This document shows positions 41,528 through 49,669 of a stretch of DNA of 64,000 nucleotides, piece after piece. Each line of letters starts with the position of its first letter. Position 1 is the stretch's first letter. A program made the position numbers and the translations under genes. A model generated the notes under the pieces. That model had not been told where the DNA came from and made no database searches. It worked only from the letters and a program-made list of their open reading frames with translations. Source of the DNA: an uncultured Clostridia bacterium. Its GTDB lineage: Bacteria; Bacillota; Clostridia; Oscillospirales; Ruminococcaceae. The stretch is from contig CANRAS010000002.1 of NCBI GenBank assembly GCA_947628655.1, positions 62,001 to 126,000 of the forward strand, given 5' to 3'.

Positions 41528-42190
41528 ATGAAAGCTATAATAGTAGGCGGCGGGAAAGTCGGATTTTATCTTGCTAAAACACTCCGCGAACAGGATTATT
41601 CGATTACATTGATAGAAAAGAGCAGAGAGCAATGCAGGCTGTGTTCAAACGAACTTGACGCGGAGGTCATCTGCGCGAACGGCACAACTGTCGAGGCTAT
41701 GGAGGCTTGCGGCGCGGACAAAGCAGACTGCGTTATCGCCGTTATGGGAAAGGACGAAAGCAACCTCGTGTGCTGTCAGATAGCGAAGAAAATGTTCGGC
41801 GTGAAGAAAACGATAGCGAAAGTAAACAACCCGAAAAACACGGACGCTCTTAAAGAACTCGGCGTAGATATAGTTATTTCCGCGACCGACAGCATTATTA
41901 AACTGCTTGAAAACGAGGTCGATTTTTCGTCTATCAAGGAGATTATGGCGTTTGGCGACAGCGACGCGGCTATCGTGGAAATAATCCTGCCCGACAATTA
42001 CACATTAGAGGGCAAGGCATTGGCACAGCTGGAACTTCCGCAGGGGTGCAACATCGCGTGTATTTCGCGCGGCGGGAGGGCGATTATCCCGCGCGGCGGT
42101 ACAATGCTTTTAAGCGGTGATGTGCTGTTCGCGGTGGTTTTAAGTTCCGCTGAAAGGGAACTTAAACGCGCGCTTAAAATCAAGGACTGA
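41528..42190 (+). CDS. trkA: TrkA/KtrA-type potassium-channel regulatory subunit (2)
   Basis: A 220-residue RCK protein, 23 bases after the first TrkA gene and only distantly similar to it. RCK_N starts MKAIIVGGGKVGFYLAKTL; RCK_C covers about 140-220 (IVEIILPDNYTLEGKALAQL). Paired TrkA genes may form a hetero-ring like the two halves of double-length TrkA proteins; that is inference. The ATG follows GGAGGGCTT. It seems co-transcribed with its neighbours. Confidence 0.9.
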   Translation: MKAIIVGGGKVGFYLAKTLREQDYSITLIEKSREQCRLCSNELDAEVICANGTTVEAMEACGADKADCVIAVMGKDESNLVCCQIAKKMFGVKKTIAKVNNPKNTDALKELGVDIVISATDSIIKLLENEVDFSSIKEIMAFGDSDAAIVEIILPDNYTLEGKALAQLELPQGCNIACISRGGRAIIPRGGTMLLSGDVLFAVVLSSAERELKRALKIKD

Positions 42191-42209
42191 TTTGTAACGG
42201 AGAATTTCT

Positions 42210-44285
42210 ATGGACGAGAAGAATAAAAGCAATCAGACGAAACATTCCGCAAAATCTCAAAAGGCAACTGCCAAAAAAACTGCGGTACGAAAAGAACCGC
42301 AGGGGGACGTTATCTTTGCGCTGGACATCGGCACGCGCACCGTCGTGGGGGTGCTTGCGAAGAAAACTCCGCAGGGGTGCGAGATTATTGATATGGTGAC
42401 GGTCGTTCACGAAAAGCGTTCTATGGCGGACGGACAAATCGAGGACATTCCGTCCGTGTCGCTGGATATTAAGCGCGTAAAGCGGGAATTGGAACACAGG
42501 CAGGGTATCTCCCTGCAAAACGCCTGCATAGCGGCGGCGGGCAGGGCGCTGAAAACTCTGCGCTCGTCGTGGGAATATAAACTTCCCGCAGACAAGCTGA
42601 TTACGCAGGAGGCTCTTAAAATGACGGAGCTTGACGCGGTTCGCAGGACGTGCGAGAGTTTTATGCAGACGAACGACAACGCGGCGTTTTACTGCGTAGG
42701 ACACAGCGTTATTTCGCGCTCGCTCGACGGGTTTAAGGTTCAGAAACCCGAAGGTCACAGGGGGGAACGTTTAACAACCGAGATTATCGCGGCGTTTTTG
42801 CCGTCGTATGTCGTGGAAAGCCTTTGCACCGCCGTTGACAATGCGGGACTTGAGGTTTCACGGCTGACGCTCGAACCTATCGCCGCGATGAGCGCGGTTA
42901 TCCCGCCCGAACTTCGCCTTATTAACCTTGCATTATGCGACATCGGCGCGGGGACTTCCGACGTCGCGGTGTCGCGCGACGGGAGCGTTATCGCTTACGG
43001 AATGGCAACGACCGCGGGCGACGAGATAACCGAAACGATAATGAAAGAACTGCTTGTCGATTTCAACACGGCTGAAATGATTAAGACTTCTTCGGCGACG
43101 GAGATACCTTATAAAAACATTCTGCTGTCCGAGCAGAAAATCTCGCACGGCGCGGTAATGGAACTTATCGCGCCCGCGGCGCGGGAACTTGCAAAGGTTA
43201 TCGCAAGCGAGATACTTTCGGCGAACGCTACGCCCCCGCAGGCGGTGTTCCTCGTCGGAGGAGGGAGCAAGCTGGAGGGTCTGGACGCGCTTGTCGCGGA
43301 GGAATTAGGGCTTGACGGCTCAAGAGTAATCACGGGGCGCAGGGAACTTTTGCGGGGAGTTATCGCGCCCGAAAATATGATGCTGGGCGCGGAACATACA
43401 ACTCCTCTCGGAATTGCGATAAGTTCGGGCGAGGGCGTATCATACGACTTCACGACAATCACCGTGAACGGCAAGAAACTCCGCGCTCTCGACACGAACA
43501 GGCTTACCGTATTTGAACTGATGAACTTCGCGAAGATAAAGCCCGAAGATATGATAGCATCGTCGGGAAAACCCATTTCATTCACGATAAACGGCGAGAA
43601 GATAACGGTGCGCGGAAAGCCCGCAACGCCGTCCGAGATTATTGTGAACGGCGAAACAGCGTCGCTGAATACCGTAGTAACCAAGGGCGACGAGGTGACT
43701 ATTACTCCCGCCGTCAAAGGCGCGGACGGCGCGGCGCGGCTTTCGGACTACTTCGATATGTCGGCGGTGCGCTCCTGCACGGTTTCGCTGTTCGGCGAAA
43801 AACGCCGCGTCGGGCGGTTTATGCTGATAAACGGCAGAGAAACCACGACCGAACGCAGAATTTGGGACGGCGACGAGGTGGAAACAGTAGACACCGAAAC
43901 GCTAGGAAAACTTCTCAAAGCAAACAGCATAACCCGCCCCGTTCTGCTGAACGGAAAGTCGGTTTCCGATGAAGTGACCCTGCAAAGCGGGGACGAGATA
44001 ACGTACAAGGACGAACCCGCTGTTAATTCTAATCCCGCCGAACCGTCCGCTCCGAACGCTCCCGCTGTAGAAAACGGCGAGGGGCGCAGGATAACCGTAA
44101 ACGGCATTGAGGCGGAATTTCCTACGCGCGCGGACGGCAGCGCACCGATTTTCCTTGACGTAGCGGCGGCGTTTTCGGACGACCCGACAGGGCTTTTGGC
44201 TAATGCTAAGACTATAACCGTAAACGGCAAAATCGCGCGTCTGGACGAGGAAATACACAGCGGGGACGTTATTGTTATAGATTAA
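42210..44285 (+). CDS. FtsA-like actin-family protein with C-terminal beta-grasp-like repeats
   Basis: A 691-residue protein. After a Lys/Thr-rich N-terminus, residues about 33-400 form an FtsA/MreB-type ATPase: FALDIGTRTVVGVL (phosphate 1), LCDIGAGTSDVAV (phosphate 2), and VFLVGGGSKLEGLD (adenosine motif). It lacks the C-terminal FtsZ/membrane amphipathic helix of real FtsA. Instead about 290 residues hold three repeats that each open with a (I/V)TVNG strand and close with GDEVTI, GDEITY or GDVIVI, resembling small ubiquitin-like (ThiS/MoaD type) folds. The second repeat begins CTVSLFGEKRRVG. It is probably a scaffold or pilus/division protein; the exact role is unknown. Confidence 0.75.
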   Translation: MDEKNKSNQTKHSAKSQKATAKKTAVRKEPQGDVIFALDIGTRTVVGVLAKKTPQGCEIIDMVTVVHEKRSMADGQIEDIPSVSLDIKRVKRELEHRQGISLQNACIAAAGRALKTLRSSWEYKLPADKLITQEALKMTELDAVRRTCESFMQTNDNAAFYCVGHSVISRSLDGFKVQKPEGHRGERLTTEIIAAFLPSYVVESLCTAVDNAGLEVSRLTLEPIAAMSAVIPPELRLINLALCDIGAGTSDVAVSRDGSVIAYGMATTAGDEITETIMKELLVDFNTAEMIKTSSATEIPYKNILLSEQKISHGAVMELIAPAARELAKVIASEILSANATPPQAVFLVGGGSKLEGLDALVAEELGLDGSRVITGRRELLRGVIAPENMMLGAEHTTPLGIAISSGEGVSYDFTTITVNGKKLRALDTNRLTVFELMNFAKIKPEDMIASSGKPISFTINGEKITVRGKPATPSEIIVNGETASLNTVVTKGDEVTITPAVKGADGAARLSDYFDMSAVRSCTVSLFGEKRRVGRFMLINGRETTTERRIWDGDEVETVDTETLGKLLKANSITRPVLLNGKSVSDEVTLQSGDEITYKDEPAVNSNPAEPSAPNAPAVENGEGRRITVNGIEAEFPTRADGSAPIFLDVAAAFSDDPTGLLANAKTITVNGKIARLDEEIHSGDVIVID

Positions 44286-44303
44286 AAATAAATGGTGTAT
44301 ATA

Positions 44304-45905
44304 ATGAAAAAATTAACTAGAATTATTTCCGCCGTGCTCTGCGCGGTTATGCTCGGCGGGTGTTCGAGAATAGCCGACAACCCGAATTCCGTCAAAACAA
44401 GCACAAGCACGGCTTCTTCCGAAACGAGTACTGTTGAAATTCCGCAAGAGAACCCGCCGAAAGAATTTCAGATAGTATCGCAGACGTTCATCAGCAAAAT
44501 GGAGGCGGAAAAGGGAACGTTCAACGGAACGGCTCTCGGCGAGGACGGCGAGGAACTCCAAAACTCCGACGGCGGCGGGTTCGTGCGTCTTAAAAAGGGA
44601 CAGCACTTAACGGAAATCGTCACCGCAAAGACAACGCAGTTTTACAGGGTCGTTATTCTGGCGCGGGCGAACGACAGCGCGAGCGTTAAACTCCGCGTCG
44701 GCGATACGGTGGAGGGTATGTATTCCATTCCGAACACGGACGGAGAATTTCAGCTTTTCGCGGTGGATAATCTGTATTTGTCCGTAGGTATGAGCGCGCT
44801 GACGTTCACGAGCGAAAACGGAACGGCGGACATCGACTGCGTTGTCGTTGAAAATTCCCGCAAGGCAAGCGATGATTTGTATAAAGTCGGCACGGCTTGC
44901 ATTGCGGAAAACGCGTCTGTAGACACCGCAATGCTTATGCGGAATTTAGCCGAACTTTACGGAAAATATACGCTGACGGCGCAGAACGTTTCGTGCGGGT
45001 CGAACGCGGAAATAGACGCTGTTTATACGGAAACGGGGAAATACCCCGTTATCCGCGCAAGCGAACTTGCGCTTGCTCTTAAAGACGACGCACATTCTGC
45101 GGAGGTCATAAAAAACGATATTTCTCTTGCGAAAGAATGGCACGAGCGCGGCGGGATATGCTCTTATAGCTGGCATTGGTATTCGCCGAATCCTATCCGC
45201 GGAACTAACGCCGATGATTTCGCGCTTGCCGAGGCGCTTGACGGCGTTGAACCTACCGAACTCGGTATGATGAACGAGGACGGCATACAGTTACAGCTTG
45301 ACAACGAACTGATGACGCAGGAGGCGGCGGATCTTATTCACGACCTTGACGAACTCGCCGAAGTAATAAAACAGCTTGACGCGGAGAATATTCCGATTTT
45401 GTTTGAACCGATACCGCACGGCGATACGGATTTATTCTGGTGGGGCGATGACGCGGAAAGCTATCAGAAACTATGGATACTCGTGTTTACAAGGCTTGGC
45501 AAATACAACGGGCTGAAAAATCTTATCTGGGTGTGGAACAACAGCGATTTCAGCTATTACCCCGGCGACAAGTATGTTGACATTATCGGGCAGAGTTTTT
45601 ACGAGAATTCGCAGTCGGCTTTCGCGGGGCGTTTCACCGCGCTTTCATCGGACGCGGCGACGGGTCGTAAAATCCTTGCCGTGACGGAATGTGACATATT
45701 AACGAGCATAGACTTCATGAACCGCGATAACGCGATGTGGCTCTGGACCGCTCCCGCCGAGGGCGAATACACGATAGACAAGACGGGCGCGTTCTCCGAA
45801 AAGTACACGAAAAAAGCCGCCCTGCGCTATGCGTATGACTGTAACAAGTGTGTTACTCTGGACGAGATGCAGAATATAGATTTGCTGTTGGCGGGGAGCG
45901 GATAA
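44304..45905 (+). CDS. GH26-like lipoprotein with CBM35-like module; acid/base residue missing
   Basis: A 533-residue lipoprotein (lipobox MLGGC). A Ser/Thr linker is followed by a beta-sandwich of about 130 residues starting MEAEKGTFNGTA, which fits a CBM35/CBM6 glycan-binding module. The catalytic region (about 240-520) follows GH26 mannanases: CSYSWHWYSPN, LFWWGDD, LIWVWNNSD, PGDKYVDIIGQSFYE, and the nucleophile region AVTECD (E462). In active enzymes the acid/base Glu sits in RPxHExxGxWFWWG; here the segment reads FEPIPHGDTDLFWWG, with His372 in the Glu position. It may therefore bind glycan without cutting. ATG 44304 follows GGTG; an ATG at 44292 is possible. Confidence 0.75.
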   Translation: MKKLTRIISAVLCAVMLGGCSRIADNPNSVKTSTSTASSETSTVEIPQENPPKEFQIVSQTFISKMEAEKGTFNGTALGEDGEELQNSDGGGFVRLKKGQHLTEIVTAKTTQFYRVVILARANDSASVKLRVGDTVEGMYSIPNTDGEFQLFAVDNLYLSVGMSALTFTSENGTADIDCVVVENSRKASDDLYKVGTACIAENASVDTAMLMRNLAELYGKYTLTAQNVSCGSNAEIDAVYTETGKYPVIRASELALALKDDAHSAEVIKNDISLAKEWHERGGICSYSWHWYSPNPIRGTNADDFALAEALDGVEPTELGMMNEDGIQLQLDNELMTQEAADLIHDLDELAEVIKQLDAENIPILFEPIPHGDTDLFWWGDDAESYQKLWILVFTRLGKYNGLKNLIWVWNNSDFSYYPGDKYVDIIGQSFYENSQSAFAGRFTALSSDAATGRKILAVTECDILTSIDFMNRDNAMWLWTAPAEGEYTIDKTGAFSEKYTKKAALRYAYDCNKCVTLDEMQNIDLLLAGSG

Positions 45906-45965
45906 TATAATAAAAAATTTCCCCGCCGTTTAACAGTATATAGTGCAGAGTGCTGAGTGAATAGT

Positions 45966-46049
45966 AAATAGCGTTCTCCCCGCCGTAGGCGGGGAGAACG
46001 CGGTTAAATTAGGGTGAACGTTTTCCCCGCCGTAGGCGGGGAATACGCT
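45966..46049. repeat. Two REP-like palindromes
   Basis: GCGTTCTCCCCGCC (45971-45984)-gta-GGCGGGGAGAACGC (45988-46001) is a perfect 14-bp stem. A second, CGTTTTCCCCGCC-gta-GGCGGGGAATACG, lies at 46019-46047. They fill the gap between the convergent GH26-like and nth genes and may act as terminators. Confidence 0.8.
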
Positions 46050-46050
46050 T

Positions 46051-46686
46051 TTACCCTTTCTTATTTCTGCAAACCCCCGCCAAACAACACTCCCCGCACT
46101 TCGGCGAGCGGGCGGGGCAGACTTCTCTGCCGTGGCGAACCAGTCGGTGGCATAACGCCAACCCCTCCGCGGGCGGGACAATCGCGCGGAGCTGTTTTTC
46201 TACGCTCTGCGCGTCCTTGCCCTCGGCTAACCCCAATCTGTTCGTAAGGCGAATAACGTGAGTGTCGCAGACTACCGCGTCCTTGCCGTAGAGGTCGCCC
46301 GCGACGAGATTTGCCGTTTTGCGCCCTACTCCGGGAAGTTTCACGAGTTCCTCTATCGTGTCGGGAACAACGCCTCCGTATTCATCGCGCAGAACACGGC
46401 ACATATTCACAATGTCCTGCGCTTTCGTGCGGAACAGACCGCAGGATTTTATGTAGGTTTCCACTTCGGAAACCTGTGCGTCCGCAAAATCGTCTATTGT
46501 CCGAAAACGCCCGAACAGCGTTGGCGTTACGAGGTTTACGCGGTTATCCGTGCATTGCGCCGAAAGCCGAACTGCTATCAGCAGTTCGTGCGGTTTTTCG
46601 TATTTCAATGCGCATTGCACCTCGGGGTATTCGGCTTTTAAACGCCGTATAATCTCCAGAGCGCGTGCTTTTTTCGTCATTTTCAT
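46051..46686 (-). CDS. nth: Endonuclease III
   Basis: A 211-residue DNA glycosylase/AP lyase for oxidised pyrimidines. The helix-hairpin-helix LPGVGRKTANLV carries the catalytic Lys, followed by the Asp in VVCDTHVIRLTNRLG. The [4Fe-4S] cluster ligands follow the exact C-x6-C-x2-C-x5-C spacing in CPARSPKCGECCLAGVC. The start overlaps the stop of the CorC-like gene (ATGA), so the two are coupled. Confidence 0.96.
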   Translation of the reverse strand: MKMTKKARALEIIRRLKAEYPEVQCALKYEKPHELLIAVRLSAQCTDNRVNLVTPTLFGRFRTIDDFADAQVSEVETYIKSCGLFRTKAQDIVNMCRVLRDEYGGVVPDTIEELVKLPGVGRKTANLVAGDLYGKDAVVCDTHVIRLTNRLGLAEGKDAQSVEKQLRAIVPPAEGLALCHRLVRHGREVCPARSPKCGECCLAGVCRNKKG

Positions 46687-47651
46687 CTGTTATCTTCCTT
46701 AATCGGCTTGTGGTCTTTTATAGCGCGTATCTTCACGATATTCCTGTCCTCGACCTGCACTACTACCAGCTTTACGTTTTCATATTCGACAATCGGCGGT
46801 TTTGTGCCGATATTTTCGGGAATATAGCCTAATTTATCAACGACAAATCCCGAAATCGTCTGGTATTCGTGGTCGTCGGGGAGTTTTACGCCGAACAGCT
46901 CGAACACATCGTCGGGGTCGGTTTCGCCGTCCACGTCGTAGACTTCGTTCCCTATGCGCGTTATTTGCTGTTTTTCGTCGTCGTACTCGTCCTGAATGTT
47001 GCCCATTACCGCTTCTATTATATCTTCAAGCGTAACTATTCCCGCAGTTCCGCCGTATTCATCGACAACGACCGCCATACCCGAACGCATCGAGGTCAGC
47101 GTTTTGAAAATATCGGGGCAGGTTCGGCTTTCGGGGATAAAGCTGACTTCGCGGATAAAATCGCGCAGGCTGAAATCCGAAAGGTCGCTTTTCCCGATAA
47201 GGCACAGCAGATCCTTTACTATCACAATGCCGATTATTTTGTCAATGCTGTCCTCGTAGACGGGTATGCGCGAAAAGCCCATATCAAGCGCCAGATAAAT
47301 CAAATCATCAAGCGTTATTGTGTTTATGTCAACGCCGACTATGTTCGTGCGGTGCGTCATTACATCTCCTGCGGTAAGGTCGTTAAACTCGAAGATGTTG
47401 TTTATCATCTCCGCGGACTGCTCTTCTATGCTGTCCTCGTCATCGTCCTTTGCAAGCGCGTCTACAAGGTCGCGCACGTCCTCTTCGGAAACATCGGCGT
47501 AATTCGCGCCGAGCGCCTTTTTCAGCAAAGCGGAAAGTCCCTTTTCAAGACCGATTAGCGGTGTTAAAAGTATCTTCGCCGTCTTATGCCCGCTGTGCTG
47601 TTCGTTTTCTTTTCGTGAATTGTCCGAAGTACTTCGGGAACCGTCGTCCAT
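46683..47651 (-). CDS. CorC/HlyC-like CBS-domain protein without membrane domain
   Basis: A 322-residue soluble protein. An acidic N-terminal part is followed by two CBS domains (VMTHRTNIVGVDINTITLDD; FKTLTSMRSGMAVVVDEYGG) and a CorC_HlyC domain (about 230-310). The DUF21 membrane domain of the related CNNM/YhdP transporters is absent; only the short hydrophobic TAKILLTPLIGL remains at 24-35. This is the form of gamma-proteobacterial CorC. The ATG follows GGAGGAAAT, so the N-terminus is not truncated by a start error. CBS pairs usually bind adenine nucleotides. It may regulate Mg2+/Co2+ efflux, not shown. Confidence 0.85.
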   Translation of the reverse strand: MDDGSRSTSDNSRKENEQHSGHKTAKILLTPLIGLEKGLSALLKKALGANYADVSEEDVRDLVDALAKDDDEDSIEEQSAEMINNIFEFNDLTAGDVMTHRTNIVGVDINTITLDDLIYLALDMGFSRIPVYEDSIDKIIGIVIVKDLLCLIGKSDLSDFSLRDFIREVSFIPESRTCPDIFKTLTSMRSGMAVVVDEYGGTAGIVTLEDIIEAVMGNIQDEYDDEKQQITRIGNEVYDVDGETDPDDVFELFGVKLPDDHEYQTISGFVVDKLGYIPENIGTKPPIVEYENVKLVVVQVEDRNIVKIRAIKDHKPIKEDNR

Positions 47652-47678
47652 ATTTCCTCCTAAATCCGTTCATTTCCT

Positions 47679-48452
47679 TTATAAATCTTCCTCGCCGAAA
47701 AACAGCCGCCGTCCGTTTTGGTTGGCAATATCAATCATTTCATTCGGCGAAACACCCTTAATCTCCGCCATTTTCGCGGCGGTAAATTCTATCATAGAAC
47801 TGTCGCACCGCTCTCCTCTGTGCGGTTCGGGCGCCATATACGGGCAGTCCGTTTCGAGCAGTAGTTTATCAATCGGCGTTGCCGCGCAGGCAGAAAGCGC
47901 CTTTTTCGCGTTCTTGAACGTAAGCACCCCCGTAAATCCGATATACATTCCCAAGGAAACGACCTCGCGGGCGGTTTCGGCGGAGTAGGAAAAGCAGTGC
48001 ATTACGCCGCGCGGTTTATATTCGCGCAGAATTTCCATAGTATCCGCGCACGCGTCGCGCGAATGTATGACTACGGGCAAATCAAGTTCTTCAGCGAGTT
48101 CCAGCTGTTTTACAAACACCTCCCGCTGAACTTCCCTTGCGGGGGCGTTTTCATAGTGATAGTCAAGTCCTATTTCTCCGAGCGCGGCGATTTTCGGCGA
48201 TTTGAGTATTTCCCGCAGGCGCGTTTCCCAATCGCTTTGGAGCGTTTCGATATTTTCGGGGTGTATCCCCGCCGCCGCGCAGATGTAATCGTATTTTTCC
48301 GCAAGCGCGGTCTGTTCCTCGGAAGTGGGAATATCGCACCCGATTACCATAATCCTCTCGACGTTTTTGTTTGGCAAATCGGCGAGAAGCCCATAAAGTT
48401 CCTCGCCGAAATCTTCTTTAAAATAATGCGCGTGTGTATCAAAAATTCCCAT
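47679..48452 (-). CDS. TatD-family metal-dependent hydrolase
   Basis: A 257-residue TIM-barrel amidohydrolase of the TatD/YcfH family (3'-5' DNase or related). Metal ligands appear in FDTHAH (near the N-terminus), GEIGLDYH, VIHSRDA, MHCFS and LETDCPY. The family sometimes also acts as D-aminoacyl-tRNA deacylase. It is 27 bases upstream of the CorC-like gene and 17 after the 216-aa gene, so it is part of one minus-strand operon. It lacks a good ribosome site, which suggests coupling with the gene before it. metG often lies next to tatD in Firmicutes and is found two genes upstream. Confidence 0.92.
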   Translation of the reverse strand: MGIFDTHAHYFKEDFGEELYGLLADLPNKNVERIMVIGCDIPTSEEQTALAEKYDYICAAAGIHPENIETLQSDWETRLREILKSPKIAALGEIGLDYHYENAPAREVQREVFVKQLELAEELDLPVVIHSRDACADTMEILREYKPRGVMHCFSYSAETAREVVSLGMYIGFTGVLTFKNAKKALSACAATPIDKLLLETDCPYMAPEPHRGERCDSSMIEFTAAKMAEIKGVSPNEMIDIANQNGRRLFFGEEDL

Positions 48453-48469
48453 AGTAATTTTAACCGCAG

Positions 48470-49120
48470 TTATGCCGCGCCTTTATTAAAATAAGCGTCA
48501 AGCACCAACTGCTTTGTTTCGTAGCTTTCCAAAGGCAAACGTCCTCTCCCGCCGAAAAGCTGTTCGGTGTCGCTGAACGCGGACAGGAACGAACGTTCGA
48601 GCATCGGCTGTTTTCCCTCCGTGATGTTCACCGCGTCAAAGAACGTCAAAAGCCGCGCCGCCGTTTCTTCGGGCTGCCAATATTCGGGTGTGTTTTCCTC
48701 GGCGGGCGAGTTTCCGTAGAGTGCGCGGAGTTGATTTAAAAGCTCCTCGGCATACATCTTCGCACCGAGCGACGGCACGGAACCCGACAGAATTTCTCCC
48801 TGCTTTACAAGCATTGCGCGGATTATGTGGCTTACTCCCTTTGTCATAAGTTCGCCTTTACCGCCGTTCCCACCGTCTGTTTCGGTTTTTTCAACCGCGT
48901 GATTTTCCGTGTTTTCGCGCTGCGTCAGATTGTTGTCGGAATTTTGCTTTTGCGCCGACTTTTTTGTGTAGGCGGGGCTGAACATCGCCTCGCTTTTTAC
49001 GAATTTATCCGTGTGTTCCGCCGCGAGGGAGGACGATTTGTTTTCCGTCCGCTGTTCTACGGAACGCGTTAAATTGGTTTGATTTACAGAGCCTATATCG
49101 GCTATTCTTGAAATATCCAT
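48470..49120 (-). CDS. Hypothetical protein, DUF5610-like C-terminus
   Basis: A 216-residue protein. The first 90 residues are rich in Ser, Asn, Lys and Glu and probably unstructured. Residues about 95-216 are helical and contain WQPEETAARLLTFF and LPLESYETKQLVLDAY, a pattern I associate with DUF5610 (W.pE.tA.Ri..F and the sY.t...V spacing). The function of that family is unknown. No signal peptide or membrane segment. The ATG follows AGGGGGAAG. It lies within the metG-nth operon. Confidence 0.55.
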   Translation of the reverse strand: MDISRIADIGSVNQTNLTRSVEQRTENKSSSLAAEHTDKFVKSEAMFSPAYTKKSAQKQNSDNNLTQRENTENHAVEKTETDGGNGGKGELMTKGVSHIIRAMLVKQGEILSGSVPSLGAKMYAEELLNQLRALYGNSPAEENTPEYWQPEETAARLLTFFDAVNITEGKQPMLERSFLSAFSDTEQLFGGRGRLPLESYETKQLVLDAYFNKGAA

Positions 49121-49157
49121 ACTTCACTTCCCCCTTCCCTAGGGTAAACGCCGAGGA

Positions 49158-49574
49158 TTAGTGATGATCTGCCACGTCGTCCTCGTCGCAAATGCTGTCG
49201 TCATGAACGTGCGGCGCGCCGCCTAAAATATCTCGTCCGCGTGTGCCGTATTTATCGCGCTGGTCGTCTACATACTTTTCGAGTATCTCCATAAACCGGC
49301 GCGGGTTCTTTATAGACTTTACTTCCTTTACGGGAGTGTCTGTGTCCTTGCAGTTTAAAATAACCGTGCCTGTGCCGTCAAGGCGCTGTCCGAAAGATAC
49401 TTTCAGACTTTTGTCCATAATGCGGTAAAGCTCTATTTCATCTTCGGTTATGCTTAAAAAGCCCTTGCGAGTGATGAATTTCTTTTCGGTCAGAATATAT
49501 CTCGTGAACGACCACGGAAGTCCTAAAAACGTCCGTTTCTTGTCTGTCCACACCTGTCCGGGGATCGGTTTCAT
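49158..49574 (-). CDS. Small soluble bacterial PH-domain protein with His/Asp-rich tail
   Basis: A 138-residue protein. Residues about 10-105 read as a bPH2/YdbS-like domain (FTRYILTEKKFITRKGFLSI, EIELYRIMDKSLKVSFGQR, GTGTVILNCKDTD) without the usual membrane helices. The last 25 residues are acidic and histidine-containing (HVHDDSICDEDDVADHH) and could bind metal. A GAAAGGACG site lies before the ATG. Function unknown; it shares an operon direction with metG upstream and the DUF5610-like gene downstream. Confidence 0.7.
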   Translation of the reverse strand: MKPIPGQVWTDKKRTFLGLPWSFTRYILTEKKFITRKGFLSITEDEIELYRIMDKSLKVSFGQRLDGTGTVILNCKDTDTPVKEVKSIKNPRRFMEILEKYVDDQRDKYGTRGRDILGGAPHVHDDSICDEDDVADHH

Positions 49575-49669
49575 AATGCATTACGTCCTTTCAAAATATA
49601 ATCGCGTATTCTCCGTATTGCGGGAGAAAGCCGTTTGTTACCGTCTTAAATTTCTGCCGTTATCTGCCG

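Noticed and set aside
43109..44230. Long minus-strand frames opposite the FtsA-like gene
   Set aside because: Ser/Val-rich shadows of a GC-rich coding strand; no ribosome sites.
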